DNA of 51,925 bases from Bacilli bacterium. Its GTDB lineage: Bacteria > Bacillota_I > Bacilli_A > RF39 > UBA660. The stretch lies in NCBI GenBank assembly GCA_028703035.1, contig JAQVNR010000001.1, positions 1 to 51,925 of the forward strand, in the 5' to 3' direction. Every line of letters begins with the position of its first letter. The first letter of the stretch is position 1. Positions 40,706 to 49,353 of this stretch are shown here, one piece after another. The position numbers were made by a program, and so were the translations under genes. Under the pieces are notes generated by a model. The model did no database searches. It worked only from the letters and a program-made list of their open reading frames with translations, and had not been told where the DNA came from.

Positions 40706-41448
40706 AACTTAATGATTTAAATATTAGTTATTTAAAAATAGGACGGGGAAAAGATAACGTCTTATTTTTGCATGGATGGGGATGTACTAAAGAAATATAT
40801 CAGCAAAACATTAATTATATATCTCAGTTTATGACAGTCTATGCTTTAGACTTTCCCGGTTTTGGAAAAAGTGATGAACCAACTTATGTTTGGAGTATTG
40901 ATGATTATGTTGATTTAGTAATTCAGTTTATTAATACTTTAGACATTAAAAAAATATCCCTTATTGGTCATTCATTTGGAGGTAAAGTAATTATTAAACT
41001 AGTAAATAGAAAAGATTTAAATTTTAAAATAGACAAAATAGTTTTAATTAGTTCGGCAGGAATTAAACATGATAGAAAACCAACATTTAGACAAAAAATA
41101 TATAAAATAGTTTTTCCGATTGTAAAAAAAATATCCCTCAAATTATTAAATAAAATAAAAACTAAAGTTGGTTCAACTGATTACCGCTGCGCAACACCTA
41201 TGATGAGAGATATCTTAGTTAAACACATCCATGAAGATCTTAAAGATTTACTTCCGAGCATTAATAAACCGACCCTTATTATTTGGGGAGAAAAAGATGA
41301 AGCTGTTCCTTATAGTGATGCATTATATATGGCGCAGCATATTAAAGATTCAGGGATTGTTAATTTAGAAAATAGTGGGCATTTTCCATTTTTAGATAAT
41401 CCATATTTAATAAATAAAGTTTTAGAATCATTTCTAAAAAAAGATTGA
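40702..41448 (+). CDS. alpha/beta-fold hydrolase with an apparent AUA start
   Basis: A hydrolase of the prolyl-oligopeptidase-like/MhpC type. The motifs are NVLFLHGWGC (oxyanion HGWG), LIGHSFGGK with the nucleophile serine, GEKDEAVPY with aspartate, and SGHFPFLDNP with histidine. The first canonical start is TTG 40768, which would cut into the HGWG strand. The frame stays open to 40702, where ATA follows GGAGG (40688-40692) at nine bases and gives a normal N-terminus IKLNDLNISYLKIGRGKDN. The sequence TTTATAAAACTT looks like an ATGA stop/start overlap whose G became A: the methyltransferase stop survives as TAA, the start became ATA. Function of the enzyme is not specified by context. Confidence 0.8.
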   Translation: MKLNDLNISYLKIGRGKDNVLFLHGWGCTKEIYQQNINYISQFMTVYALDFPGFGKSDEPTYVWSIDDYVDLVIQFINTLDIKKISLIGHSFGGKVIIKLVNRKDLNFKIDKIVLISSAGIKHDRKPTFRQKIYKIVFPIVKKISLKLLNKIKTKVGSTDYRCATPMMRDILVKHIHEDLKDLLPSINKPTLIIWGEKDEAVPYSDALYMAQHIKDSGIVNLENSGHFPFLDNPYLINKVLESFLKKD

Positions 41449-41456
41449 GAGGTATT

Positions 41457-42992
41457 ATGTTATATTTAATTTTATGGCTTATCAATAACTTTCTATTATT
41501 AAAATACAACTTACATATATTTCAGCAAAATTATTATATGCCTGATACTCAGCTTAAATGGCTTATTAAAAATAGATATAAATTCTTATTAATATTCTTA
41601 ATTAATATTATGCAAATTTATTTAATTATAATAAATAATAAATTTAGCTTAATTATTATTTTAATTTTTTTAATAATTAATATTTATTTAAGTATCGAAA
41701 AGAATATTATTAAACAAATAGTATTTACTAGGAGAATTAAAAGGTTATATTTAACTAACTATTTATTATTAATTATTGTTTATTTATTAGTTAAAGATCT
41801 AAATAAATATTTAGTAATTTTATTTATTATTAATTCACTTTCAACTATTTATATGATTATTCTTAACTATTTAAATATTCCTATTAATAATTTAATTAAT
41901 TTATATTATATAAATGATGCGAAAAAGATTTTAAAAAAGATGCCAAACTTAAAGATTATAGCAATTACTGGCTCATATGGTAAAACTAGTACTAAAAATC
42001 ATTTAGATGCTATGCTATCTAGTAAATATAATACTTTAATTACTCCCAGCAATTTTAATACAAGACTTGGGATTACTAGAACAATCAGAGAGTATTTAAA
42101 ACCCACTCATGAAGTATTTATTTGTGAAATAGGAATAGATAGAGTAGGTCAAATAGAAAAGATTATTAAACTAATAAATCCAGATTACGCTGTAGTAACA
42201 GCTATAGGTCCCCAACACCTGGAAACATTTAAATCAATTGAAAATATTACTAATTCTAAAATGCAACTAGTCAATCTTTTAAAAACAGAAGGGACTTCCT
42301 TTTTAAATTTAGATAATGAATATATAAATAATTATGCATTTAATAAACAAAAAGTAATTGGTTATGGACTAAAAAACAGTCTAAATAATAAACTTAAAAT
42401 AAATAATGTTCATTATCCAGAATTTATTTTAACTAAAGATAAAATAAATTATGAAGTAAAAGCAAATTTATTAGGTGAACATAATTTAATAAATTTATAT
42501 GGGGCTATAACAATAGCTGATCACTTTGATGTTCCAATCAAAAATATTATAAATGAAATAAAGAAAATAAAAAATGCAGATCATCGTTTAAACTTAATTT
42601 CGGGAACTGACTTTAGTATAATTGATGACTCTTATAATTCTAATCCAGTAGGTGCAAAAAGCGCATTAAAAGCATTAAATGAGTTTAATGGTCTAAAGAT
42701 TTTAATTACCCCTGGAATGGTTGAACTGGGTAAAAGACAAGCCCAAGAAAACTATCAGTTTGGTTTATTTGCAGCCAGCATTTGTGATTATATTTATTTA
42801 ATTAATAAAGTGCAAACTAAAGATATTTATCAAGCTTTAAAAGATGCTAAATTTGATTTAACCAAAGTTAAAATTTATGAAAAATTTACAGAAGCCATGG
42901 AAGAGGCAAAAAAGCAGGGAGTAAAGCTTCATAAATATATATTAATAGAAAATGATTTACCTGATAATTACCAGGTTGGGAGGATAAAATGA
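41457..42992 (+). CDS. murF: MurF-like Mur ligase with N-terminal membrane region
   Basis: A 511-residue protein. About the first 150 residues have several hydrophobic helices (LIIVYLLVKDL and others), an unusual addition, then comes a Mur ligase module: ATP loop ITGSYGKTSTKNHLDAML near residue 173, GITRTIREYLKPTHEVFICE, IDRVGQIEKIIKLINPDYAV, LLGEHNLINLYGAI and IIDDSYNSNPVGAKSAL. These fit MurF, which adds D-Ala-D-Ala to the UDP-MurNAc-tripeptide. The next gene is ddl, which makes that dipeptide, supporting the call. Start ATG 41457 is preferred over TTG 41445 on SD spacing (GAGAGG). It overlaps ddl in an ATGA. Confidence 0.83.
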   Translation: MLYLILWLINNFLLLKYNLHIFQQNYYMPDTQLKWLIKNRYKFLLIFLINIMQIYLIIINNKFSLIIILIFLIINIYLSIEKNIIKQIVFTRRIKRLYLTNYLLLIIVYLLVKDLNKYLVILFIINSLSTIYMIILNYLNIPINNLINLYYINDAKKILKKMPNLKIIAITGSYGKTSTKNHLDAMLSSKYNTLITPSNFNTRLGITRTIREYLKPTHEVFICEIGIDRVGQIEKIIKLINPDYAVVTAIGPQHLETFKSIENITNSKMQLVNLLKTEGTSFLNLDNEYINNYAFNKQKVIGYGLKNSLNNKLKINNVHYPEFILTKDKINYEVKANLLGEHNLINLYGAITIADHFDVPIKNIINEIKKIKNADHRLNLISGTDFSIIDDSYNSNPVGAKSALKALNEFNGLKILITPGMVELGKRQAQENYQFGLFAASICDYIYLINKVQTKDIYQALKDAKFDLTKVKIYEKFTEAMEEAKKQGVKLHKYILIENDLPDNYQVGRIK

Positions 42993-44164
42993 AATTAAAA
43001 ATAGGAGTTATATTTGGAGGCAAAAGTGTTGAACATGAAGTATCAATTATATCAGCTATTCAAGCCATAAACTTTTTTGATCAAGATAAATATGATATTG
43101 TCCCTATTTATTTAACTAAAAACAATGAGATGTATGTTGGAGAAAATATAGGAAGTTTATCCCATTATAAAAATATTAAAGACTTGCTAAATAAAAGCAC
43201 TAGAGTTATTATGATCAATAATAATGAAAAAATAGAACTATATTCTTTTCCTTTAAAAAAACTAAAAACTAATTATTATGACTATATTGATTTAGCTTTT
43301 CCAATAGTCCATGGTACTAATGTTGAAGATGGTAATCTGCAAGGATATTTAAAAACTTTAAATATCCCATTTGTTGGATGCAGTGTTTTATCATCGGCAA
43401 TCTGCATGAATAAATATGCAGCTAAAACAATGTTAAAAGAAGCAGGACTACCAGTCTTAGAATCACTTGTTATAAATAATTATGACTATATTGATGATAA
43501 CAAAAATATATTAAAGAAAATAAAAGATCAATACTCTTATCCAGTTATTATTAAACCGATTGACTTAGGGTCAAGTGTGGGTATTAATATTGCTAAAACA
43601 GATGAAGAAGCTCTTGATGCTTTAGATCTTGCATTTACCTTTGCAAAAGAGGTTATTATTGAAAGAGCAATTACTAATTTAAAAGAAGTTAACTGCTCTG
43701 TAGTAGGGGATTTAGAAGAGTGTGAGTCATCAGTTTGTGAAGAGCCTCTTAATACTAAAGAAAATATCTTATCATATGAAGATAAATATTTATCAAAAAA
43801 TAGTGGTAAAGGTATGGCATCACTTGGCAGAAAGATTCCCGCTGATATTTCAATAGAAACTGAAAAAAACATTAGAAAATATGCTGAAGAAACCTTTAAA
43901 ACTTTAAACTGCATCAGCATAGTTAGAATAGATTTTATGATTGATTTGGATGCTGATAATATTTATGTTAATGAAGTAAATACTATTCCTGGCTCTCTTT
44001 CATTTTATTTATGGGACGCTAGTGGAATGAGCTATAAAGAACTTCTTACTAAACTTATTAATCTTGCTCTAAAAAAAGAAAGAGAAGAAAAAAATATTAC
44101 TTATAAATTTGATACTAATATTTTAAAAAATTTTAATGATAGTAATAAAAATGGTAAATTGTAA
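42989..44164 (+). CDS. ddl: D-alanine--D-alanine ligase
   Basis: A 391-residue ATP-grasp enzyme making D-Ala-D-Ala for cell wall precursors. It starts with KIGVIFGGKSVEHEVSIISA, the ligase signature; further motifs are FPIVHGTNVEDGNLQGYLKT, PVIIKPIDLGSSVGINIAKT and VNEVNTIPGSLSFYLW, which are the Mg-binding and substrate-binding sections. It is slightly longer than Bacillus Ddl (about 360) owing to insertions and a lysine-rich tail. Coupled by ATGA to murF, it closes the operon from der. Vancomycin-type variants differ in the active-site loop, which I did not resolve here. Confidence 0.93.
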   Translation: MKLKIGVIFGGKSVEHEVSIISAIQAINFFDQDKYDIVPIYLTKNNEMYVGENIGSLSHYKNIKDLLNKSTRVIMINNNEKIELYSFPLKKLKTNYYDYIDLAFPIVHGTNVEDGNLQGYLKTLNIPFVGCSVLSSAICMNKYAAKTMLKEAGLPVLESLVINNYDYIDDNKNILKKIKDQYSYPVIIKPIDLGSSVGINIAKTDEEALDALDLAFTFAKEVIIERAITNLKEVNCSVVGDLEECESSVCEEPLNTKENILSYEDKYLSKNSGKGMASLGRKIPADISIETEKNIRKYAEETFKTLNCISIVRIDFMIDLDADNIYVNEVNTIPGSLSFYLWDASGMSYKELLTKLINLALKKEREEKNITYKFDTNILKNFNDSNKNGKL

Positions 44165-44235
44165 AATTTGTCATTTTTAAATTAATATACAAGTATCTAC
44201 TTTTCATGATATGATATCTATAGGAAGTGCTAGCA

Positions 44236-44946
44236 GTGAAAGATACGAATTTTTTAAAAACAAATTTATTTGTTAATAAAGGTATATATGATAATCAAAT
44301 AACTTATGAAAATACTATAGAAAGCTTTAAAGAAGCTATTAAAAATAAATATTCAATTATTTTAAGTGTTAATCTTACTAAAGATAATATTATTATAGTT
44401 TATTATGATAATGATTTAACAAGACTTATGAACTTAAAAGATAAGATTAATTCGATAACTTATGAAGAACTTAATTATTTATGTTCTTATCATGTTCCAA
44501 CATTAGAAGAAACACTAAAGCTTATAAATGGTGAAACAGAAATAATTTTAGATATTAGAACAACTAGTCATAAATATTATCTAGAAAAAATCCTAGCATT
44601 TTATCTAGATAATTATCAAGGTTCATTTGGAATTTTAAGTAAATTTGCTAAATCAATAAATTGGTTTAATAAAAATAGACCAAACTTTATAGTAGGTGAA
44701 GTTTTAACTAAAAAAAGTAATTTATCACTTAATAATATAATAGCTAATTGTTGTATTCATACTGATTTTAAAAGTATAAATATTAATTATTATGATATAT
44801 ATAAAATAAAAAAAATCAAAGAAGATTCTCTAGTATTAGGTTATTTAATAGATGATCAAGAAAAATACTTAGTTTATAAAGATATTTTTGATAACTTATT
44901 TATTGATAATGTTTATGAACTTCAGATGACAGAAGAAATATTATAA
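44236..44946 (+). CDS. GDPD-fold protein with degenerate active site
   Basis: A 236-residue protein resembling glycerophosphodiester phosphodiesterases: the order NKGIYDNQITYENTIESFKE, IILSVNLTKDNIIIVYYDND, then VPTLEETLKLINGE and EIILDIRTT matches HRG-x-PENT...E-x-D-V-x-x-T-x-D...HD...PTLEE. But the first catalytic His (HRG) is Asn-Lys-Gly, the Glu-x-Asp pair is absent, and the second His (FHD) is Tyr (YYD). It is therefore probably not an active diesterase. The start is taken as GTG 44236, ten bases after TAGGAAG; GTG 44227 is an alternative. It stands alone between ddl and a terminator. Confidence 0.7.
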   Translation: MKDTNFLKTNLFVNKGIYDNQITYENTIESFKEAIKNKYSIILSVNLTKDNIIIVYYDNDLTRLMNLKDKINSITYEELNYLCSYHVPTLEETLKLINGETEIILDIRTTSHKYYLEKILAFYLDNYQGSFGILSKFAKSINWFNKNRPNFIVGEVLTKKSNLSLNNIIANCCIHTDFKSININYYDIYKIKKIKEDSLVLGYLIDDQEKYLVYKDIFDNLFIDNVYELQMTEEIL

Positions 44947-45031
44947 ATTATTTAGCTACTCACATTTCTTGCAACAACTAAAAATCAAAGTATATTTAAT
45001 AAGAAACTTGCGAAAAACGTTTAAGCAAACA

Positions 45032-45071
45032 ATGCTCTCGTCCACCTTCTCGGGAGCATCTATTATTTTTT
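45032..45071 (+). terminator. terminator after the GDPD-like gene
   Basis: ATGCTCTCG (45032-45040) with CGGGAGCAT (45051-45059), GC-rich for this genome, then TCTATTATTTTTTT. Confidence 0.75.
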
Positions 45072-45111
45072 TAAATTTTTAATAATATAATAATTTTAGG
45101 ATGCAAGTAAG

Positions 45112-46052
45112 ATGCAAAAAACTGAAACTTTAGAGTTTAAAAGAGAAGTTACTGATAGTTTAGTAAAAGAAATAATTGCTTTTTGTAATACAAAAGGTGG
45201 AACTATTATTATTGGTTATGAAGATGATGAAACTATCTGTGGAGTTGCCTACGCGCGAAAAAGAACTTGATGAAATAAGCAATATGATTCACAATAATAT
45301 TGAACCGGATATTAGTTTTTTAATATCGCAAACAATAAAAAAAGAAAAAGAAATATCATTTGGCAGAAGAGAACAAAAAACTTTAGGATTGATTAATGAA
45401 AAAGAAATGTATACAAATTTAGGTTTATTACTTTCAGATCAGTGTCCATATACTATTAAAATGGCGGTATATCCTAATGATACAAAAGTCGAGTTTCTTA
45501 GAACAGTTAGAAGAAGCAGAAAAATATTTAAAATTAAATAATAAGATAGCCGGAAAAATTGTTAACTTTGAAAGAATTGATAAATTAGATTATCCAAATG
45601 AGGTACTAAGAGAGTGTTTATTAAACTGTATTGGACATAGAAATTATGAAATACCTGGTAGTACTTTAGTTCATATATTTAAAACCAGTATTGAGTTTTT
45701 AAGTTTGGGAGGACTAGTTAAAGGTTTAACAATAGAAGATATAAAATTAGGAAGTTCTTCTTCTAGAAATCCAAAATTAGTAAGCATCCTTCATAGACTG
45801 GGATTGGTTGAGGCTTATGGTAGTGGAATTCCAAGAATCATTGAATTTTATAAGAAACAAATTAATCAACCAGAAATAAAAGTAGCTCCAAATAGTTTCT
45901 TATTAAAAATCCCAAAATTAAATTCTAATAAAAATTATGATCTTGTTATTAATTATTTAAATAAAAATAAAACTGCAACTAGAGATGATATCGAAAAAGT
46001 TTTGAAAGTTAAAAAAACAACTGCGGGTGAGATATTAAAAGAAAAAGGCTAA
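45112..46052 (+). pseudogene. broken AlbA_2-domain (RecG-like C-term) regulator gene
   Basis: The first 42 codons read ETLEFKREVTDSLVKEIIAF and CNTKGGTIIIGYEDDETICG, an AlbA_2 (Schlafen-like) DNA-binding domain, then the frame shifts. The next stretch (REKELDEISNMIHNNIEPDI ... YTNLGLLLSDQCPYTIK) is in another frame, and a third frame has FLEQLEEAEKYLKLNNKIAG, LNCIGHRNYEIPGSTLVHIF and a winged-helix end. Compared with related proteins there is also a deletion after DISFLI. At least two frameshifts make it a pseudogene. It is known in many Bacillota as an ATP-dependent-helicase-related transcription regulator, of unclear role. Confidence 0.75.
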
Positions 46053-46073
46053 CAAACAAAGCCTTTTTCTTTT
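46037..46073. terminator. bidirectional terminator
   Basis: Thirteen-base stem AAAAGAAAAAGGC (46037-46049) with GCCTTTTTCTTTT (46061-46073) shared by convergent reading frames. It covers the last codons of the minus-strand gene. Confidence 0.75.
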
Positions 46074-46699
46074 AATGGACCTTTACTAGTATTAACAATG
46101 TTAAAGCCATCATCACTTATTAAAACGCTGTTTTTAAGATAATATTTACTATCTTCAGTCTTGCAAGTATCATCATAAGTAAAATAAGTTATTTCTAAAT
46201 CATTAAGTGAATATTCAAGGGTATTATTAAACTTGGTTTTATCAAGCTTATTTAAATTATTATCATATAAAGATAAAGTATTAATTTCAGTTTCAATATT
46301 TAAAATATCTTCAATAAGTAAAAACTTACTATTTATAATTCTCAAACTAACAAATTTTTTTAAATTAATAGTTTTATCAACTTTACCAGTAAATACTAAG
46401 TTATGAGTAATTAAATCATCTTGGGTATTAGATTCTAACTTTATATTAATATCATCATCTTCAAAAACCACCGTATTACAGTCATCTTTATCACAAATAT
46501 CATTAAACATAATAAGTTTATTGATTTTTTTTACCTCTACTTCTTTAGTAGTAGTTATAGTAGTTGTAGTACTACTTTTATTATCACTTTTTTCAAGTCC
46601 TTTGCTGTAAGCAATATAACTGATAAGTACCATAATAATAATTAGTAAAATTGCTACGAGTAATCCATAATTATTTTGTCTTTCTCTTATCTTAACCAT
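46049..46699 (-). CDS. hypothetical single-pass membrane protein
   Basis: A 216-residue protein with a short basic N-terminus, one membrane helix (LLVAILLIIIMVLISYIAYS), a Ser/Thr linker (KSSTTTTITTTKE) and an outer domain with two cysteine pairs (DICDKDDCN and, near the end, DDTCKTE plus terminal Cys). The design (helix plus poly-Thr linker plus small outer domain) repeats that of the protein at 18337. No family is recognised. GAAAGGAA precedes the ATG. The gene converges on the AlbA_2 pseudogene and shares a terminator with it. Confidence 0.6.
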   Translation of the reverse strand: MVKIRERQNNYGLLVAILLIIIMVLISYIAYSKGLEKSDNKSSTTTTITTTKEVEVKKINKLIMFNDICDKDDCNTVVFEDDDINIKLESNTQDDLITHNLVFTGKVDKTINLKKFVSLRIINSKFLLIEDILNIETEINTLSLYDNNLNKLDKTKFNNTLEYSLNDLEITYFTYDDTCKTEDSKYYLKNSVLISDDGFNIVNTSKGPLKEKGFVC

Positions 46700-46831
46700 T
46701 TCCTTTCATTTTAGTACTGCTAACTAATTTTATTAAATAATTTAAAAAATATGCTTAAAAGTTAGAGCAAAAGTGTTAAATGAAAACGAGCAATTTTGTT
46801 AAGTATGTTATTATCTTTTTAAGGAGCACGT

Positions 46832-47649
46832 ATGGAAAATTATAAAAAAAGAATAGTTGATAAAGTTTTGAAAGAAAAATTAGAGACAACTGGCGCTGTA
46901 GTAATAAAAGGTCCAAAATGGTGCGGGAAAACTACAACCGGTTTACACTCTGGTGTAGGAAGATTTTCATTTCAGAAATGAAAACTATGACTCTTTTTGA
47001 AAGTGGAGATTCAACTGGGAGTATATCTCTTAAAGATAGTTGATGGGAAAGCAAAGCCATCTTCTCTTACTAAAAGTAGAAAATTAGCATTAAACGTTGT
47101 AAAAGAATATATAACCGGTTTATGTGAATCAGATATTATGAAACTAGATGGTACTATTATGGTGATGTAAGTCGCCAAACTGTAATGAGGTATATTAAGG
47201 CTTTTAAAAGATTATATGTAATAGAAGAAATACCTTCTTGGAATCCGAACCTAAGGTCAAAAACAGGTAGATTGCTCACCCGAGGAACTAGCTCTTGATC
47301 CAAAAACATTTGGTTTTATTTTTGAAAATTTAGTTATTGAGATTTAAGTGTTTATGTTAATATAATAGGAGGTTATATTAAACACTATCGAGATCGTTAT
47401 GGTTTAGAGTGTAATCATGTACTTCACTTTTATAATGGAAAACATGCTTTAGTTCAAACAAAATTAAGTACTTATAATCTTGAAGAAGGTATTAATAATT
47501 TAAGAAATTTAATAATTAAAAACAATTTAAATAAAAATAATAAAAAAATAAAAGAACCAGATATACTAATGGTTATTACTGGTTCAGATACTGCGTTTAC
47601 AACTGAAGATGGTATTTTAATAGTACCTATCGGTTGTTTAAAAGGTTAA
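46832..47649 (+). pseudogene. decayed AAA+/DUF4143-type ATPase gene
   Basis: It starts well, with AAGGAGCACGT and then MENYKKRIVDKVLKEKLETT and Walker A KGPKWCGKTTT, but a stop comes 49 codons in. Later fragments in different frames keep family motifs: ESGDSTGSISLKD, LALNVVKEYITGLCESDI, then KHYRDRYGLECNHVLHF and EPDILMVITGSDTAFTTEDG followed by VPIGCLKG. These fit the WCGKT clade of DUF4143 ATPases, different from the one at 22858. Several frameshifts and stops; not functional. Confidence 0.7.
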
Positions 47650-47705
47650 AATAGACAAAGTCTCTTAAATTTAGTACAATTTACTAAAGGAAAGAGGCTT
47701 TCTTT

Positions 47706-48197
47706 ATGGAAAAAATTTTAATTGGAACAATTACCGGAGCTTTTGGACTTAAAGGAGAACTTAAAGTATTAAGTGATTTTGAAATGCCTGATAAGGCATT
47801 TAAAATAAATAATCAAATATATTTAAATGATGAAAAATATCTCATTACAAATGTTAGATTTCATAAAAATAAATATTTAATTCAAATAGACAATATAAAA
47901 GATATTAATTTACTAAAAGACTATCGAAATTATAAAGTATATATTAAATATTCAAATTTAAATTTAAAACCTGATGAATATTTATTAAAGGATTTAATAA
48001 ACTTAGATGTTTATAATAATGAAGAATTAATAGGTAAAGTAACTAAAGTATTAAATGATAAAAATAATCCTTTAATAAATATTAACAATAAATTTTATAT
48101 ACCTTTAAAAAGTAATTTTATTACTAATATAAATATAAATGATAAAAAAATAACTGGTAATAATTTGGAGGAACTTTATGAAAATAACAATACTTAG
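47706..48197 (+). CDS. rimM: 16S rRNA processing protein RimM
   Basis: A 163-residue ribosome maturation factor that helps 30S head assembly by binding uS19. The RimM N-terminal beta barrel starts LIGTITGAFGLKGELKV (the G-T-H-G-L-x-G-E pattern with Ala-Phe instead of His-Gly), and the C-terminal PRC barrel has LKDLINLDVYNNEELIGKVT and INNKFYIPLKSNFI. It overlaps trmD by 20 bases. A TACAAT -10-like box lies 23 bases before its ATG. The classic rimM-trmD-rplS order is kept, though a broken ATPase and a hypothetical gene now separate trmD from rplS. Confidence 0.92.
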   Translation: MEKILIGTITGAFGLKGELKVLSDFEMPDKAFKINNQIYLNDEKYLITNVRFHKNKYLIQIDNIKDINLLKDYRNYKVYIKYSNLNLKPDEYLLKDLINLDVYNNEELIGKVTKVLNDKNNPLININNKFYIPLKSNFITNININDKKITGNNLEELYENNNT

Positions 48198-48885
48198 TTT
48201 ATTTCCAGAAATGTTTAGTGGCTTTATAAATGAATCAATTATTAAAAGAGTGATTGATAAAAACTTAGTTGAAATAGAAATAATTAACTTTAGAGACTAC
48301 TCACCACTTAACCATAAACAAGTAGATGATACACCATATGGTGGTGGATCAGGAATGGTTTTAAGATGTGAACCAATCTTTGAGTGTTTAGATAAAATTA
48401 AAACAAAAGAATCATATATCGTAATAATGTGTCCAACAGGAAATACTTATAATCAAGAAAAAGCCAGAAATTTATCACTTAAAAAACATTTAATTATTAT
48501 CTGTGGTCATTATGAAGGATTTGATGAAAGAATAAAATCCTTAGCTGATGAAATAATTAGTATTGGCGATTATATTTTAACAGGAGGAGAAATACCAGCT
48601 ATGGTAGTAGCTGACAGCGTAATTAGGCTTCTTGATGGAGCAATAAATTCTGGTAGTTTAGATAATGAATCATTTAATGATAATCTTTTAGATTATCCAG
48701 TCTATACTAAACCTGCTAACTATCGAGGATTAAAAGTACCAGAAGTACTAATATCAGGAGACCATAAAAAAATAGCTGAATACAGAGAATCTGAGCAACT
48801 TAGAATAACTAAGGAAAGAAGACCAGATTTAATTAATAACCTACGAACTATTCACAAAAATAACATGAAATATAGGGGGAAATAA
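48178..48885 (+). CDS. trmD: tRNA (guanine37-N1)-methyltransferase
   Basis: A 235-residue SPOUT enzyme that makes m1G37 in tRNAs reading CNN codons, preventing +1 frameshifts. It starts KITILSLFPEMFSGFINESI; the substrate motif is NHKQVDDTPYGGGSGMVL and the trefoil knot is IICGHYEGFDERIKSLADEI with IGDYILTGGEIPAMVV, all as in TrmD. Near the end YRGLKVPEVLISGDHKKI also fits. GGAGG is placed within the end of rimM, ensuring coupling. Length is standard. Confidence 0.96.
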   Translation: MKITILSLFPEMFSGFINESIIKRVIDKNLVEIEIINFRDYSPLNHKQVDDTPYGGGSGMVLRCEPIFECLDKIKTKESYIVIMCPTGNTYNQEKARNLSLKKHLIIICGHYEGFDERIKSLADEIISIGDYILTGGEIPAMVVADSVIRLLDGAINSGSLDNESFNDNLLDYPVYTKPANYRGLKVPEVLISGDHKKIAEYRESEQLRITKERRPDLINNLRTIHKNNMKYRGK

Positions 48886-48887
48886 GA

Positions 48888-49286
48888 ATGAAATATGTAT
48901 TAATAAAGGATAAAACAAATATCAAAGCTGAAGGCTTTAATATTAATAATAATTCTTACTTAATAAAATTAAAAAAACAAGAAATATCACTTAATCATCA
49001 AAAATATATAGATAGTATATTACTAAAAGAAGTATTTAAAATATTAAATCCTGTTTTAATTAAAGTTTTAACTTATCTTACTTCAGAAGAAGATGAAGAA
49101 TCTTCAACTGGTAAGTTATATGATGAACTTGCTAAACAAAGAAGTATAATTTTAAAAAAATATGAGAAATATTTATCTTTGGAAGCAAGAGATTTATATT
49201 TTAAAAATATTAGATTTCTTGCTTTAGAATTACAAAAAAGACTTAAAACATATACTTATAATACAGAAAAGAACAAAACAAGATAA
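48888..49286 (+). CDS. hypothetical 132-residue protein
   Basis: A lysine-rich soluble protein with no recognised family. The N-terminal 40 residues look like beta strands (YVLIKDKTNIKAEGFNINNN), the rest is helical with a central acidic loop (LTSEEDEESSTGKLYDELAK) and KKYEKYLSLEARDLYFKNIR. It starts two bases after trmD with GGGGGA, so it should be cotranslated. A position between trmD and rplS would suit a small ribosome- or tRNA-linked protein, but that is guesswork. A weak hairpin (CTAAAAAAGA with TTTTTTTAG near 49300) could end this unit. Confidence 0.6.
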   Translation: MKYVLIKDKTNIKAEGFNINNNSYLIKLKKQEISLNHQKYIDSILLKEVFKILNPVLIKVLTYLTSEEDEESSTGKLYDELAKQRSIILKKYEKYLSLEARDLYFKNIRFLALELQKRLKTYTYNTEKNKTR

Positions 49287-49353
49287 TTTGGTTGTAATTC
49301 TAAAAAAGACTTTTTTTAGCATAAACTATAGTAAAATTAGTTTGGTGATATAT

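Noticed and set aside
43537..43920. Minus-strand 127-codon ORF inside ddl
   Set aside because: It is the antisense shadow of a well-conserved ddl segment and has no SD.
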